The translations under genes were made by a program, and so were the position numbers. A DNA stretch of 64,000 nt from Ostrinia nubilalis (Eukaryota > Arthropoda > Insecta > Lepidoptera > Crambidae), in the NCBI RefSeq assembly GCF_963855985.1, contig NC_087100.1, positions 7,909,001-7,973,000 of the forward strand, given 5' to 3'. Positions 12,306 through 23,743 of the stretch are shown here, one piece after another. A model generated the notes under the pieces. The model was given only the letters and a program-made list of their open reading frames with translations. It was not told the DNA's origin and made no database searches. Each line of letters starts with the position of its first letter. The stretch's first letter is position 1.

Positions 12306-13284
12306 GTGATATCAGATTGGAGTGGCTATTGATGTTGTTAGAGTATTAATAAAGTTGCTACGAGTAATTTTGACAGCAGCAGTGGCAATTACTTTTGTAA
12401 TCAAATAAATATAGCAAACTTTAATAGTTGTAGGAAAGTTTTTATTTCCATTTCGAAGATAAGTAATAGTCGATAAGATTAAGTCGACTTGTACGAGGAA
12501 TTTTCAAAAAAGCTTTGTCTTTTAAGAGTCTTTATACCACAATAATTACGTCTATCAGTCACACTCTAATTATTTTCAGGGGTACTTATAATAATTCTTG
12601 TTAATTATACAGCAGTTTAACACAGGAACATTATTTTGCATAATGTCATGGCTTCGGAAATTATAGGCAGGTCGGTAGTTTAAACCATTGGCTCAATTAG
12701 CTGATTTATAACCACTGCAAAAGCAATGGTACAAGTATGTCATTAAACTGATCCGGTATTTACGATATTTTAAGATTGCTCATAATTTTGACGATATTTT
12801 AAAATATAGGATTATTGGGATAAAGTGCGACAAGGTGACAACTGAACAATTAACGATTATTATACGACAGTTCCTAATTTTGTTGTTCTGTAATTAGACT
12901 TGTTCGATCTACGTCCAGTGTCAATGCTAATTTTGGGACACCTCTATAGCGTGTGCAGAATTAACCAACAAAGACAACAACAAAATGGTTCAAAAATATA
13001 AATGGTCAACCTTCTATAATAAGGACATACTACGTAATTCAGTCGCTAAGCGTTTGTGATGGTTCGTTCATAGAGCTTAGCATGCCTCCCGAGGCACGTA
13101 AGTTATATTTAAATACATACATATCTATACTTGTAAAACACTTGATTCATTATTGCATAATAAGTATGTTGCAGTAAACTTATAATCGGTCAACACCATT
13201 TTTGACTAATTTTTCTAGTCGTAAAGTGATATTAACGAAGGGCGTCTTATCTTTTGTAGTCAATAGTGGTTTTGACAGGTCACC
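12306..13284. other. intergenic, nothing recognised
   Basis: AT-rich sequence between the convergent cuticle genes. No gene and no clear element until the RTE fragment at 13285. Confidence 0.4.
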
Positions 13285-13620
13285 CAAAGCGCGATGGAGC
13301 GAGCTATGCTCGGAGTTTCCCTGCGTGATCGAATCGGAAATGAGGAGATCCGCAGGAGAACCAAAGTGAAAGACATAGTACACAGAATTGCTAAAATCAA
13401 GTGGCAGTGGCCGGGGCACATAGCTCGTAGAGACGATGGTCGTTGGGGCAGAAAAGTTCTCGAATGGCGACCACGGGCTGGAAGACGTAGCGTGGGCAGA
13501 CCTCCTACTAGGTGGACCGACGATCTGGTAAAGGTCGCGGGAGGAGCCTAGATGCGGGCGGTGCAGGACCTTTCATTGTGGAAAACCTTGGGGAAGGCCT
13601 TTGTCCAGCAGTGGATGTCA
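13285..13620 (+). mobile_element. RTE-like LINE 3' fragment (subfamily B)
   Basis: A 5'-truncated piece of a non-LTR retrotransposon. The frame at 13294-13551 reads ERAMLGVSLRDRIGNEEIRR, then WHIARR-like text (WPGHIARRDDGRWGRKVLEW), then GRRSVGRPPTRWTDDLVKVA and a stop. This is the C-terminal tail after the reverse transcriptase in RTE-type elements. It ends near CCAGCAGTGGATGTC. The VAGGA ending is shared with the fragment at 54961-55184 and differs from the more common VAGKRW version here. It is a fragment only. Confidence 0.75.
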
Positions 13621-14330
13621 TTCGTCAACATATTTTATTTTTCTAAACATGACAACAAAGGTGTATGCAAAATTATCTTAATCAGATAGGATGTACACGT
13701 AGGTTCCATTAAGTGGTCGCTAACTTGTAGGTACATCCGAACAGTTCAAGTTAAATAAAAGCTCGTAAAGTATAGAAACATCTTAAAGCTTTTGCCTCCT
13801 TGTTACACTTTCTATACTAACTAAAAACGATTTTAAATAGGAGAAAGAAACATACAATTAATATTGTTATTAAGTAAAACAAGTATACAACTCTGGACTT
13901 ACTTAAAACATTCTTAGTTCATGTGTAGAAGGTTATCGGGTATCGTTAAAACTTACTTCACTTGAAATTAAGTCATATTTTCATTATTCAGTCTTAAAAT
14001 TGGCAACAATGTCACTGAAAATGTTCGTTAATACTTTTAATTTTATTTATCAATGATAAGCCCATGTTTGGCTTAAAAATAGGCTCAAGGCACAAACTAA
14101 AATGTTTTGTTACCTCTGTCTATCCTGTTAGCCTGTGACTGTTCTAAGTAGTGTTTTTATTTACGAGAACTTTTGGCAAATTGCTTATTATGGAATACAC
14201 ACAAAATACGAGTAAGTGTCTCCTTTGAAGGTTCTATGCTAATGTTTTGAAATAACTCTTATGTAGAGGAAGGAGGTTGAGATATACGAGTATAGAAAAA
14301 ATATACAGAAATGTTATGGTTTTCACATAT
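13621..14330. other. intergenic, nothing recognised
   Basis: AT-rich DNA leading to the 3' end of the minus-strand cuticle gene. No coding or repeat signature that I recognise. Confidence 0.4.
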
Positions 14331-14336
14331 TTTATT
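14331..14336 (-). terminator. poly(A) signal of the minus-strand cuticle gene
   Basis: AATAAA on the minus strand, 63 bases past the stop codon of the gene at 14399-15250. Confidence 0.65.
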
Positions 14337-14398
14337 TATAAATATTTTTTTTACATTTTTACAATTCACTAAGTTCTTAGGTTCGTCAGATTCGCTGT

Positions 14399-15250
14399 TC
14401 ACCAGGCATGGACCAAGGGAGAGGCATGATGGTAGGCAGAGCTGTGGGCAAGGGGAGCGACCACACCGTGACCGTAGGCGCCGGCACCGTACACGCCGTG
14501 CGCGACAGGGGCAGCGGCGTAGACGCTGTGGGCGACGGGGGCAGCGGCGTACACGCTGTGGGCGACGGGGGCGACCACGGAGTGGGACACTACAGCGGGG
14601 CTGGTGCGCACATCAACACGGGACTGGTGGGACACGGCGGAGGGAGCCACAGCGACGACGGGGGCGGCGTGGGCGACGATAGGGGCGGCGTGGGCAACGA
14701 CGGGGGCGGCGACAGCGTGGGACACCACAGCAGGGCTGGACACGACATCAACGCGAGACTGGTGGGAGACGGCGGAGGGAGCGACGGCGACGACGGGGGC
14801 GCTGTAGGCGACGTGGGCCAGGGAGCGCTTCTTCAGCAGATGGCCGTGTCCAGCGAGGCCGTAGGCGGAGTGGCCGAGCAGGGGCGAGTAGGCGGCGTGC
14901 GCGAGCACGGGCGCGTGCACGGCGTGCGACACGACAGCGGGGCTGGAGTGCACGTCGACGCGGGACTGGTGGGAGACGGCGGCGGGCGCGAGCACGGAGT
15001 GGGCCACGGGCGCGGCGTACACGCTGTGGGCGACGGGGGCGACGACGGCGGCGTGGGCCACGGGGGCGTAGGAGTGCTCCAGCGCCTTGGCCTGCAGGTG
15101 CAGGGCGCGCGCGCCGATGACCTCGGCGGTGTCCAGGGGGCGGCCGTGCGGGTCCAGCACGAGCGCGGGGTGGTGCGCGGGCTGCGCCAGCGGCACCAGC
15201 GAGCCGCAAGCTGCGGCGAACAGAGCGAACAACACCACCATCGGATTCAT
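14399..15250 (-). CDS. cuticular protein, 283 aa, inverted near-identical paralogue
   Basis: A secreted cuticle protein whose first 262 residues match the 368-residue protein at 10937: signal peptide 1-17, the GRPLDT block at about 36-41, three 18-residue SHQSRVDV motifs (90-107, 159-176, 204-221) and one LLKKRS site. After YGHGV it switches to a short tail, VAPLAHSSAYHHASPLVHAW. The matching DNA (14463-15250 against 10937-11724) is 788 bp with only two differences found by eye, one GAC/GAT and one GCC/GCG, both silent. The genes point at each other about 2.4 kb apart. Its own TATA, initiator and poly(A) signal are present, so it is probably an expressed gene rather than a pseudogene. Confidence 0.9.
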   Translation of the reverse strand: MNPMVVLFALFAAACGSLVPLAQPAHHPALVLDPHGRPLDTAEVIGARALHLQAKALEHSYAPVAHAAVVAPVAHSVYAAPVAHSVLAPAAVSHQSRVDVHSSPAVVSHAVHAPVLAHAAYSPLLGHSAYGLAGHGHLLKKRSLAHVAYSAPVVAVAPSAVSHQSRVDVVSSPAVVSHAVAAPVVAHAAPIVAHAAPVVAVAPSAVSHQSRVDVRTSPAVVSHSVVAPVAHSVYAAAPVAHSVYAAAPVAHGVYGAGAYGHGVVAPLAHSSAYHHASPLVHAW

Positions 15251-15307
15251 TGTGAACGTGGTCTGTGTTTTCTGACGAACTAGATCACTTCAAACCGCAC
15301 ACGGTCG

Positions 15308-15343
15308 ACTGATAAATTCGAGTTGCACTCCGTCATATTTATA
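15308..15343 (-). promoter_or_regulatory. core promoter, TATA plus TCAGT initiator
   Basis: On the minus strand TATAAAT lies at 15337-15343 and TCAGT at 15308-15312, inside TCAGTCGACC as in the sister gene. A 5'UTR block AACACAGACCACGTTC follows just before the ATG (about 15254-15269). Confidence 0.8.
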
Positions 15344-15350
15344 CTGACCG

Positions 15351-15955
15351 GATATAATTAAAAGGTAAGGCGAATTTCGACTTTAATAATATCTGTTAGA
15401 ACAATGTCAGTTGTCAATAAAATGCGTGACCTCGGTGCGTGTGTGGCGGTCAAAGCGAAAGAATTTCGTGGTCGGAGTATGTAGTGCGCAACGGCGGCCA
15501 TTCGCGATGCTTTAGCCGGGTAGTTCATTCATACCGCCTGCTACGTAATAAAAGCGGTTATAACAATTATGATATCATAGCCAAAAAATGGGTAACTAAT
15601 TTAATATTTTGAGTTGGAAAATGAAAAGGGGGTTTACTTTAATATTTTCGCATTTTTGTAGAGATCGTTTTTTGTATTTTTTTATACTCTTGTGTCAAGT
15701 CGTATCATTTAACTTAAGCAGTTTAAATCTTCGACGTTATTTCATCCTATTGAATTGCAGTCCACATTTTCACTTAGCATCAACCACCATTTGAGGGGTT
15801 TTCAGTTTGCCTAATTAAAATGCAATATTACATAATTATCACAACTTTGATAAAATACGAGTACTACACCGGTAAATAAGTTCAAGATTACATATTCGTT
15901 CGTATGTCTATCATTTTGTTTGCCGGGTCACAACAATTTGTAATCTATAATAATA
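15351..15955. other. intergenic, upstream of the 283-aa cuticle gene
   Basis: No gene. A small GC-richer patch near 15420-15540 may be upstream regulatory DNA. A 61-codon ORF at 15609 is hydrophobic but AT-driven and unsupported. Confidence 0.4.
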
Positions 15956-16692
15956 CGAGGGTGGTCTGAAAAGTTTCCGACCTAACATAGATACAAGATT
16001 TTTTTTCTTAAAATTTATTTTTATTTTTCTACATAGTCTCATCTACAGTAATTAGTCGGCGCCAAAACTCGGATTTATTGCGCCTAAACTGCGCCAACAG
16101 AGCATTGGAAATGTTCATTCGAACACGTCGTTGGTCTGACGTTAGCAAACGCGGCACCCAACGCGCGGACAGCTTTCTCATGCCTAAATCTTGATTTAAT
16201 ATGTGACAAACACGTTCTTTGGACATTTTCATTGCCTCTGCTATCTCTCTCACTTTAATTCGGCGGTCGTCTAACACCATTTGGTGAACTTTAGCGATGT
16301 TATCGTCAGTAGTTACAGTTTTTGGACGTCCCGAACGTTCATCATCTCCCAAGCTCTTACGGCCACGTTTAAATTCGGCTGCCCAAAATTTTACTGTGGT
16401 AAATGACGGTGAAGAGTCCCCGTACACAGAATCTAACTCATCTTTGATTTGCGTAGGGGTATTCCCTTTCAAAAACAAATATTTTATGACAGCTCGATAC
16501 TCGATTTTTTCCATTTTCACAAAAATACTCACATCGACTCACTCAAACGACTTTCAAATAAAAACCGCGCGTCAAAAATGGCTGAAACTTTGAAGTGTTG
16601 CTGTCAAAAGATGCACAATTACATTCCCTGACTTTAATTGATGTGTGCTGCCATCTTCACGTTGAGGTCGGAAACTTTTCAGACCACCCTCG
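15956..16692 (-). mobile_element. internally deleted mariner transposon, 737 bp
   Basis: Perfect 28-bp terminal inverted repeats (15956-15983 and 16665-16692, outer end CGAGGGTGGTCTGAAAAG) are flanked by TA on both sides. This fits the TA target preference of mariner/Tc1 elements. The minus strand keeps the N-terminal part of a transposase and then stops shortly before the TIR. At roughly half the usual 1.3 kb length it is non-autonomous, but perfect TIRs mean it could still be moved in trans. Confidence 0.9.
16029..16532 (-). pseudogene. mariner transposase, C-terminally truncated
   Basis: A 167-residue open frame matches the N-terminal half of mariner transposase. Two helix-turn-helix regions are visible: about residues 8-60 (YRAVIKYLFLKGNTPTQIKD, then the SFTTVKFWAAEFKRGRKS region) and about 75-118 (around KVREIAEAMKMSKERVCHIL). 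SGRPKTV lies between them. LITVDET near the end holds the first catalytic aspartate. The other two carboxylates of the DDD/DDE triad are missing because the element is deleted, so it cannot catalyse transposition. DNA binding could persist. Confidence 0.88.
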
Positions 16693-18908
16693 TATAACCA
16701 AATTAAACATCAGAGCATCAATATGACTCACATCTTACGTTATCTGTTGAATGTATGAATGCATTTGCATTGATTTGATAAAAATAAATTCTAGGTCCGG
16801 TGAGAACCGGCTTCAACAACTTCATAGCTTTTTCTGTAGATCCGGTTGGCCGAATAATTCATCTCACCAGCCCGACGACATAATTTTAGCTTGCAGCTTG
16901 TTCAGGACTTTGACATCCCACGTCCTTGTATTTACTTCATTCTTGGAAGGCCATATCTTAGCTTCCTGACGATTCCATAAGCGTATCTAAATCAATAAGC
17001 ATTAGATCGTGAATGGCGCGCAGCCTTCGTCGGCGGCGCACGCGCCGAAGAAAGGAGCCGGGCGGCCATTCAAGCGCGAACTAGGAATTATTCGATTACT
17101 AACACTTTAGTTCCGTGTTTTTGTAGTTAAAGGACACACGGTTGATATTAGTGCGTTTCAATTGACTTTATACACAACTTAGAACTAAATTAAGTATGTT
17201 TCATGGAGAAACATTTACAAAAGAGCGAATATGTGATCATTTAGGCGTAAAATTGCTTACACATTAGGTTTTATTATATTGCTGCATTTATAAATAATAC
17301 TTACAAAGTCTTCCTCTTGTAAAACATTAAGTATGTTTCCAATTTCACAATTATCTAAAATTGTATTTTCTATGAGCGTGTCAACGTGCTTGTTTATTAA
17401 TCTGGTTTACTGAAAGAACATTTTCCACTGTATAAAAATAATGCAAGAGTTACTATTTTTAGCTTATCCTAAAATAAATTCTCTTTTCAATCTCAAGTCA
17501 TTGCACTGCAAACATCTTACAGCGAACAGCATTTCATCCCCCAAAGTACGAAACAATCAATAAATAAACACTATGATAAAATAACTTTCACGCTGTCGCT
17601 ACAAATATTTACGGGAACCTTAGAGTGACCGTAAGAAGGACGTTACACTTTCTCAAGGGCAAAGTTTAATACTTTTCTGGTCAGACGACGCAGACCGCTT
17701 GAATTGCTTGAACCCTGGTGTGGGACTCAATTCTCTAAACGCATTAGGTTCCAGATGACAGATAGATTTAATTAGTTGTATCTAAAATGCATTCAATGCA
17801 AAATGAGTCTTACGTTCCACTGCAGAACATATGCCTTAACCTAACTTTGGGGTGTGGAATAGGTATAGAGATTTGATGAAATTGATACTAATGATTGATA
17901 TCAATGAAGATGATTTTTAACTTCACCGGTACTGTGAGTTACAAAATGATTTGAGTATTAATCTGTGTTTTAAAATAAAAACATCTAGGTTTAAGTATCT
18001 AGGACAGAAAGTGCTAGAATTCTCATAAAACTACAGTTTCGTTGGAAAATATTTAGGAAAAGAACAAGTAAATAGAATATCTTGTCATATGGAGATAATA
18101 TCTGCTCGCTCATTAACACTTCGAATGCGCTGTACACTTAATCACTCATTGCAGGTTAGGTGCATTGTCTGTATGAGTGAGAATAAGGATATTGCCGTGT
18201 ATTGGATTTATGTCATACTAGCCGGCGCCCAGCCATAGCTTTGAAATAACAATGAGACTGGCTAGAGAATTGCAAGATTTGACAGACGGTAATATTGCAT
18301 TAATATTCCTCTATGTACCTACGTAGAGTCGCACTTAAATTTCTTAGAAGGACTTTTAAGTATACTACTGTTCAGAATAAAAAACACAGTGAGGGCGTGC
18401 GTTGGTTAAAATAATGACAATGTTTTATGGACCTTTATTATGTCTTATTATAAGATATGATTTGTTTCAATCGATAAAACGCCTCGCATTTTGCAATTTT
18501 GATATTAATTCTTAAGAACATAGAGAGCAATATCTTAATTTAGCACAGACAGGCGCAATTAGTAGGTAGGTTCGTATAAAAATACACTTCTCTACTTGTT
18601 AACATTTATAAATAGAATTTCTTTGTTAGCTCAAAATCAACTACAAATAAGTATCTACACCCACGTGGTACTAAGAATAAGATCGCATAATAAACAACCA
18701 TTAAAATTTGTTTTGTTCTAATATAATAATGAAATTCCGAAAAAACAGCCTCATCTAACATTCATGGTCTAATTAAATCAATGTTGCACATTTGAATAAA
18801 TAAACAATTAATTTAGCAGCTTCCTAATTATATCAATCCACGTGTTGTACGTAATTACATCGTTATACTTCTTGAATTAAGTGATTAAAATATCTAATTG
18901 TTAATTAG
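16693..18908. other. intergenic with one exon-like frame
   Basis: No full gene is seen. A 41-codon minus-strand open stretch at 16864-16986 is flanked by an AG and ends at a stop that overlaps a GTGAGA. A GC-rich patch at about 17010-17080 could be regulatory. The rest is AT-rich and unrecognised. Confidence 0.35.
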
Positions 18909-19403
18909 ATCCCACCAAAAACATTCTGTAAAAAACTAGCCAAGTCTCAATGGAGCTGCTTGTTTATGTAAAATGTAATGAAATCTAGACAAAGTCGTGC
19001 CAAGTCTATGGTTCCTTACTGCAATTTCTTTATTATTATAGTTAGTGTTGTGTGACTTGGCCGTTGAAGGGTACAAAACCAGGTGCTCCATGACACCATT
19101 GCACCAATCTGTCGCCAGAATCGCTACCCATTGACGATGGAAAATTGCCTCTTTGAAAACGTTGATTCAATAACCAGTCAAGTAGGATTGATAAAGCTGC
19201 GTATTTCAATAATACTTTATGTATGATTATCTTATAAAGATTGTTCAACGGCCAAGTCACAAAACATTAACTATAATAATAAAGAAATTGCAGTAAGGAA
19301 CCATAGACTTGGCACGACTTTGTCTAGATTTCATTACTTTTTACATAAACAAGCAGCTCCATTGAGACTTGGCTAGTTTTTTACAGAATTTTTTTGGTGG
19401 GAT
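18909..19403. repeat. foldback element with arms of about 160 bp
   Basis: The left arm (18909 to about 19068) starts ATCCCACCAAAAA. The right arm (about 19243-19403) ends TTTTTGGTGGGAT, and the two are near-perfect inverted copies. A unique core of about 170 bp separates them. Minus-strand ORFs inside the core are chance. It is a non-autonomous DNA element, superfamily unassigned. Confidence 0.8.
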
Positions 19404-21658
19404 TTCACTCTTTTTGTAGAAAGTGGCATAATTATTTAACGTCGTCGTCTTTTCTATTAAAATTATCGACATTTTTTTTACGATATTAAACACAAATAAA
19501 CTAAACGACCTTTAAAATGGACAACAAAGCAGAAGTTGTTTTAATAACTTAACCTTAGCCAATCTCACCATATAATAAACGAAATCAACGAAATTCAAAT
19601 ATTTACACAACATTCAACTTAATCGACGGGGGGATCTAGAAAGAAAAAAAAAATCTGGACACCGCGGTGCAGAAAAATGACGTTCAAAGTGCTAGCGCCA
19701 TCTAGCGGTGAGCGGTATAGGCGAACACCACGGTGCCGGTGTGGCGCTATTAGTAGTATTGATTATGAATGTGGTGTTACTCCAGATCTTCGATTTTCCT
19801 AGTTTTTATAGTTTTCCCTTTATGTAGTCATTAAACCCTAACTCTGTACCAAATTTCAGCTCTCTGAGTTTATGGGAAGTACTAGTTCTATTTTGATGAT
19901 CATCAGTGAGTGAGTGAGTGTCATAAATGCGAAACTTTGCTTTCGCTTAACTTTGAAACTAAATGACCTACAGACTTGAAATTTTGGATTTTAAGTATGT
20001 GATTATAGCTTACTAGATAACGAAAATTTCAGCGTTCTGGTCTTATCCAGAGGTTCTCAAATAGGGGCCTGAAAATGCGGCGAAATGGTTCCAGTAAAGG
20101 ATGGTACGGCAGTGTTTGCTTCGCGCTCGACTTGGCGGGGGCACTGCCGTGCCCCCAGATAACGTTAGTAACGAGCTACTAAGTTTGTTAAAAGAATCAA
20201 AGAAACGTTTATATTCAACGCGGTCTATATTCTAAGTTTGCATTATGATGTCAATTATAGTACCTATTTTCAGGTGTTGATATTGATATTGCGATCAAAT
20301 CAACTGGTACTCATCTTATTAACGACCGCCGCATTCTAAGTTTAACTAATGTCAAAAAATCAAGTTCTTAACTGCAAGTACTTAAACTGTTCATTTAATT
20401 TCTAATATTTTTACTTGAACACCAACTTTGCATATAGTATGAATGATCCAAATGACGGACATTAACCCTTCGGAATGGGCCACTAAGATGATTGCCCGGT
20501 GCCGCATGGTTGCCCGAGTTGCGGGATTGATAGCACCCGCGTCAGACGAAGGTTGACGTTACTTAATGCCACATTGCCGCGTATGGATTCGTTTGTTTTC
20601 CTTTGGGTCAACGACCTGAGGGATGGGACCTCTATCGTTTTGATTTAGACATTTGGACATGAATCGTTTTAAAGTTTGGATTGGGGTTGCTCGTCAATCA
20701 GATAAAGTTTGGCCGTACCAGTTGTAGAGTTTTCGAAGTAAGGAGCTAGAAAATTGTTTGTGTGTACCTATTATGCTTAGATTAAAACAGAAAGGGAAGA
20801 TACGATTGCTATAAAAAACTAGGCCCAAGCAATATGGCGAATGTCAGTGTCAGTGTCAGACGGGTGTCAGTGAGTAGTAATCATAAGTTAATTGTATTGT
20901 AAGGTCCTATTTTACAAATGGAAAGTGATGACACGGATTTTGTTTTTAGATGTTAAATTTTGTTCGTACACTTTTCAAAAGTGCAAAAAGGCTGCAAATG
21001 TGTATTTATTTATTTAATACATTACCTATATTTAACCGTTACATTTTTAGTGTTTTATATCCTTTTGAGGTTTTGTCCAGACACTGTTGTTCTCTATACA
21101 AATTACGTATTTTTATACCTATGAAAAGACCATTTAGTTTCTTCATTGACCTGACTGACCCGGAATCCTTTGCTTCGTTTATTGCAATTCACCGCCCTGC
21201 TATCGCTTAAAGTAGGTAACTTCAATGCCGTAGGATACGAACGAACCTTGGTATAAATAATTATATCCAACTACATAATTATCCGAAGGCCATTTTATTA
21301 TAGTGTTAATAAAATACTTACTCGTATAAAGGCTTCAATGGTGTACTGATTGAGAGTGTTGAACTCTCTTAACATGGTCTGTGTTGGACTCAAAGTTGAA
21401 TAAGATTAAGTAGTCAGGTTTTAAAGGAAGCTAGGTATAATGACCGAACTTGGTAACATGGGTTGCAAATTAAACGATTAAATCTTAGAGACAAAAAGGT
21501 TTGTGTTGTTTAGTATAGGTAGTCGACAGTAGGTACATAAAAACTAGAAGTAAATACATTTAAGTTTTAATTACATAAGAACTCAAAGAGAATTGCTGAT
21601 CTACTGTCGTCCGTCCTAATGAAATGATACTGTGATGATGTTTAAAGTTTACAGTAAC
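19404..21658. other. intergenic, possible Helitron-like repeat
   Basis: No gene. About 19640-20165 looks like an interspersed repeat, with CCAAATTTCAGCTCTCTGAG, a GTGA microsatellite near 19905 and a GC-rich end. It finishes with a hairpin GGGGGCAC/GTGCCCCC (20137-20156), as in Helitron 3' ends, but I could not place a CTAG terminus. 20170-21658 is unrecognised. Confidence 0.4.
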
Positions 21659-23687
21659 TTAGTCACATTTCTGTTTAAGTTCATAGTACGCCAAATAACA
21701 ACTTTGCAACACCTCGTCCTTGTACACGAACACTTCCATTCTGTAGTCACCAAAAACCTGCGGCACGTTGAATTTCTTGTTGTCGAAGTAGTACTGCTCG
21801 GCTATGTAGTCCCCCTGAAGAAAAATATACATTTAAGGTAGTATATATCACTTAAAACACTTACTACTATAATACTTACTCCTTTCCGACGAGGGTAAAA
21901 AAACCGATTGAATTTAGCCACTTTAATAGATTTTACTGAAGTCGACTGGGGAAGTCTAATTCCAGCAAAAGACAATTTCTGTATGCGGATGTTGATAGAA
22001 ATTAATTACGTAGCATTTACTACTTACACTACTTTCTTCTTGCTTCTACTAAATCTTTAAAAAGAGGCTGACATTAAAGTGACTGAGTTGCTTGCACTGC
22101 TTCTTCTCAGCTCTGGCCCATATTACTGTCTCGAAGCAGTGGTAGGGTTGGGACTTGTAAAAGTGCTCTTTGGGAACCTATTTGCGATAAACAAACAATT
22201 TGAATTTGAACTTATAGTTTCTGTAAAAAATACAACTTACAGCAGGAATTGGACATCCTTCGCTTCCCGCTTGCGATAAAATATCGTTCGCGATATCTCC
22301 CACAATACTCTTCAGTAGGTTACAAAGTGTGTCCTTCATGTAGTACGCGCCGGGCTTGTAGCCTCCGTCTTTTTTTAGAGAGCCCTTAAGTTCGACCTGT
22401 AAAATATATGGACTTCCAAGTGCATGAATTTAAATTAAAAATAATAGATATTCTACAGAGAATTAAATAATTAATAGATGGGCTGTGGGTAAAGCTAAGA
22501 GTAGGTGAGATGAAGTCCCCTGATGTAAAAACTAACTGCTGCAAGTCAATATCCAGATAGTTACTACTGTAGTGTGTTTTGAAATATAATTTTTTGGCTT
22601 ACAGTATTATCAAATCTCATGAGTATGTATAAAAGCAAAACTTAATAGAACTTGGTCTAGGTACCATCTGTGCGGGAATAGCCCGCAGACTGCTTAATAT
22701 TGAAACGACTACGGGATACTCCTATGTATTCGTATTTACATAAGAAACACTTACAACTATGTCGTCCCCAAGATCATACGGCGCTCCGAAGCTAATTTCC
22801 AAAACGTTAGTGCTTCGGTTATATTTCTTCTGCGTAATACCAAAACGTACTACGGAATCCACACCATCGCAATCTGACAATGATTGGAATAGAAAATCTG
22901 ATGGGCCCTGTTGAAAACCATAATTTTAATGTATCATATTAATTTATTAGTTGTAGTAGTATTATTAGTACCTATATAGTAGGTAAATTACATATTTTAC
23001 ATAAATATTATACATGTATAACAGGTTAAGTGCTATCTAAATTATAGTGTTACACAAAAGTAATTGATCTAGCGAAGCATTTAAATAAGTATAAATTAAA
23101 CAATTTAATTGACATTAGATTTAAATCTATACTAATATTATAAAGCTGAAGAGTTTGTTTGTTTACTTGTCCGCGCTAATCTCCGGAACTACTGGTCCGA
23201 TTTGAAAAATTCTTTCAGTGTTAGATAGCTCATTTATCGAGGAAGGCTATAGTCTATACAACATCACGCTACGATCAATAGGAGCAGAGCAATAATGAAA
23301 AATGTTGCGAAAACAGGTTTTTCACGCGTACGAAGTCGCGGGCACAGCTAGTTATTATTATAAATGTAAACATTGATAATAATATTCTATAAAGTATTCT
23401 AAAATAGGTAAGAATAAGAAAACAAAAACAATCAAGGCATATCATCCAGAACGGAATATTATTTTCATAGTTTACTTTGTGCCTATAATTAGATATTGTT
23501 CTTATTTCAATGATATTATTACAATACAATTTGATAAGCTGAATCTATAATCTTTAAATTATGAGGCTTTAAATTATTAGATTTTAATTTTTCGAATACT
23601 CACCACTATTTTGTGGTCACGCTGCAGCATAACCACGATCGTGATGACATCACATATCACCAACCACAGCAGAGCTTGGGCGAACAT
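21659..23687 (-). CDS. four-exon secreted protein, DUF1091/DM8-like
   Basis: Reconstructed by joining minus-strand exons 23604-23687, 22755-22907, 22241-22396 and 21659-21814. Every join is GT-AG (donors GTGAGT, GTAAGT, GTAAGT) and in phase 0, giving 28+51+52+51 = 182 residues and a TAA stop. Exon 1 begins MFAQALLWLVICDVITIVVM, a signal peptide or anchor. Later landmarks are NVLEISFGAPYDLGDD, YYMKDTLCNLL, EGCPIPAGDY and VFGDYRMEVFVY. The spaced cysteines, the CP..GDY element and the FGDYR ending resemble the insect DUF1091 (SMART DM8) family, which includes Drosophila CheB proteins. The role is unknown; ligand binding or chemosensory function is only suggested by relatives. The exon structure is very likely; the family is moderately likely. 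Confidence 0.82.
23126..23351 (+). mobile_element. Lep1-type Helitron in intron 1
   Basis: It starts TCTATACTAATATTATAAAG and ends CACAGCTAG, between an A on the left and a T on the right. These are the known ends of short non-autonomous lepidopteran Helitrons. Related copies lie at 28865-29059 and 39712-39912. It sits inside intron 1 (22908-23603) of the four-exon gene. Confidence 0.75.
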
Positions 23688-23736
23688 TATTGAATGGCTG
23701 GAAAAGTCTAGCTCCAGTAATATGTCCTCGCTTGTA

Positions 23737-23743
23737 TTTTATA
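23737..23743 (-). promoter_or_regulatory. TATA box of the four-exon gene
   Basis: TATAAAA on the minus strand, about 50 bases before the ATG at 23687. This predicts a very short 5'UTR of about 20 nt. No strict TCAGT initiator is seen. Confidence 0.55.

Noticed and set aside
20137..20156. A defined Helitron ending at the GGGGGCAC/GTGCCCCC hairpin
   Set aside because: The hairpin is clear, but I found no CTAG terminus at the right distance or matching 5' end, so it is left as a possible repeat only.
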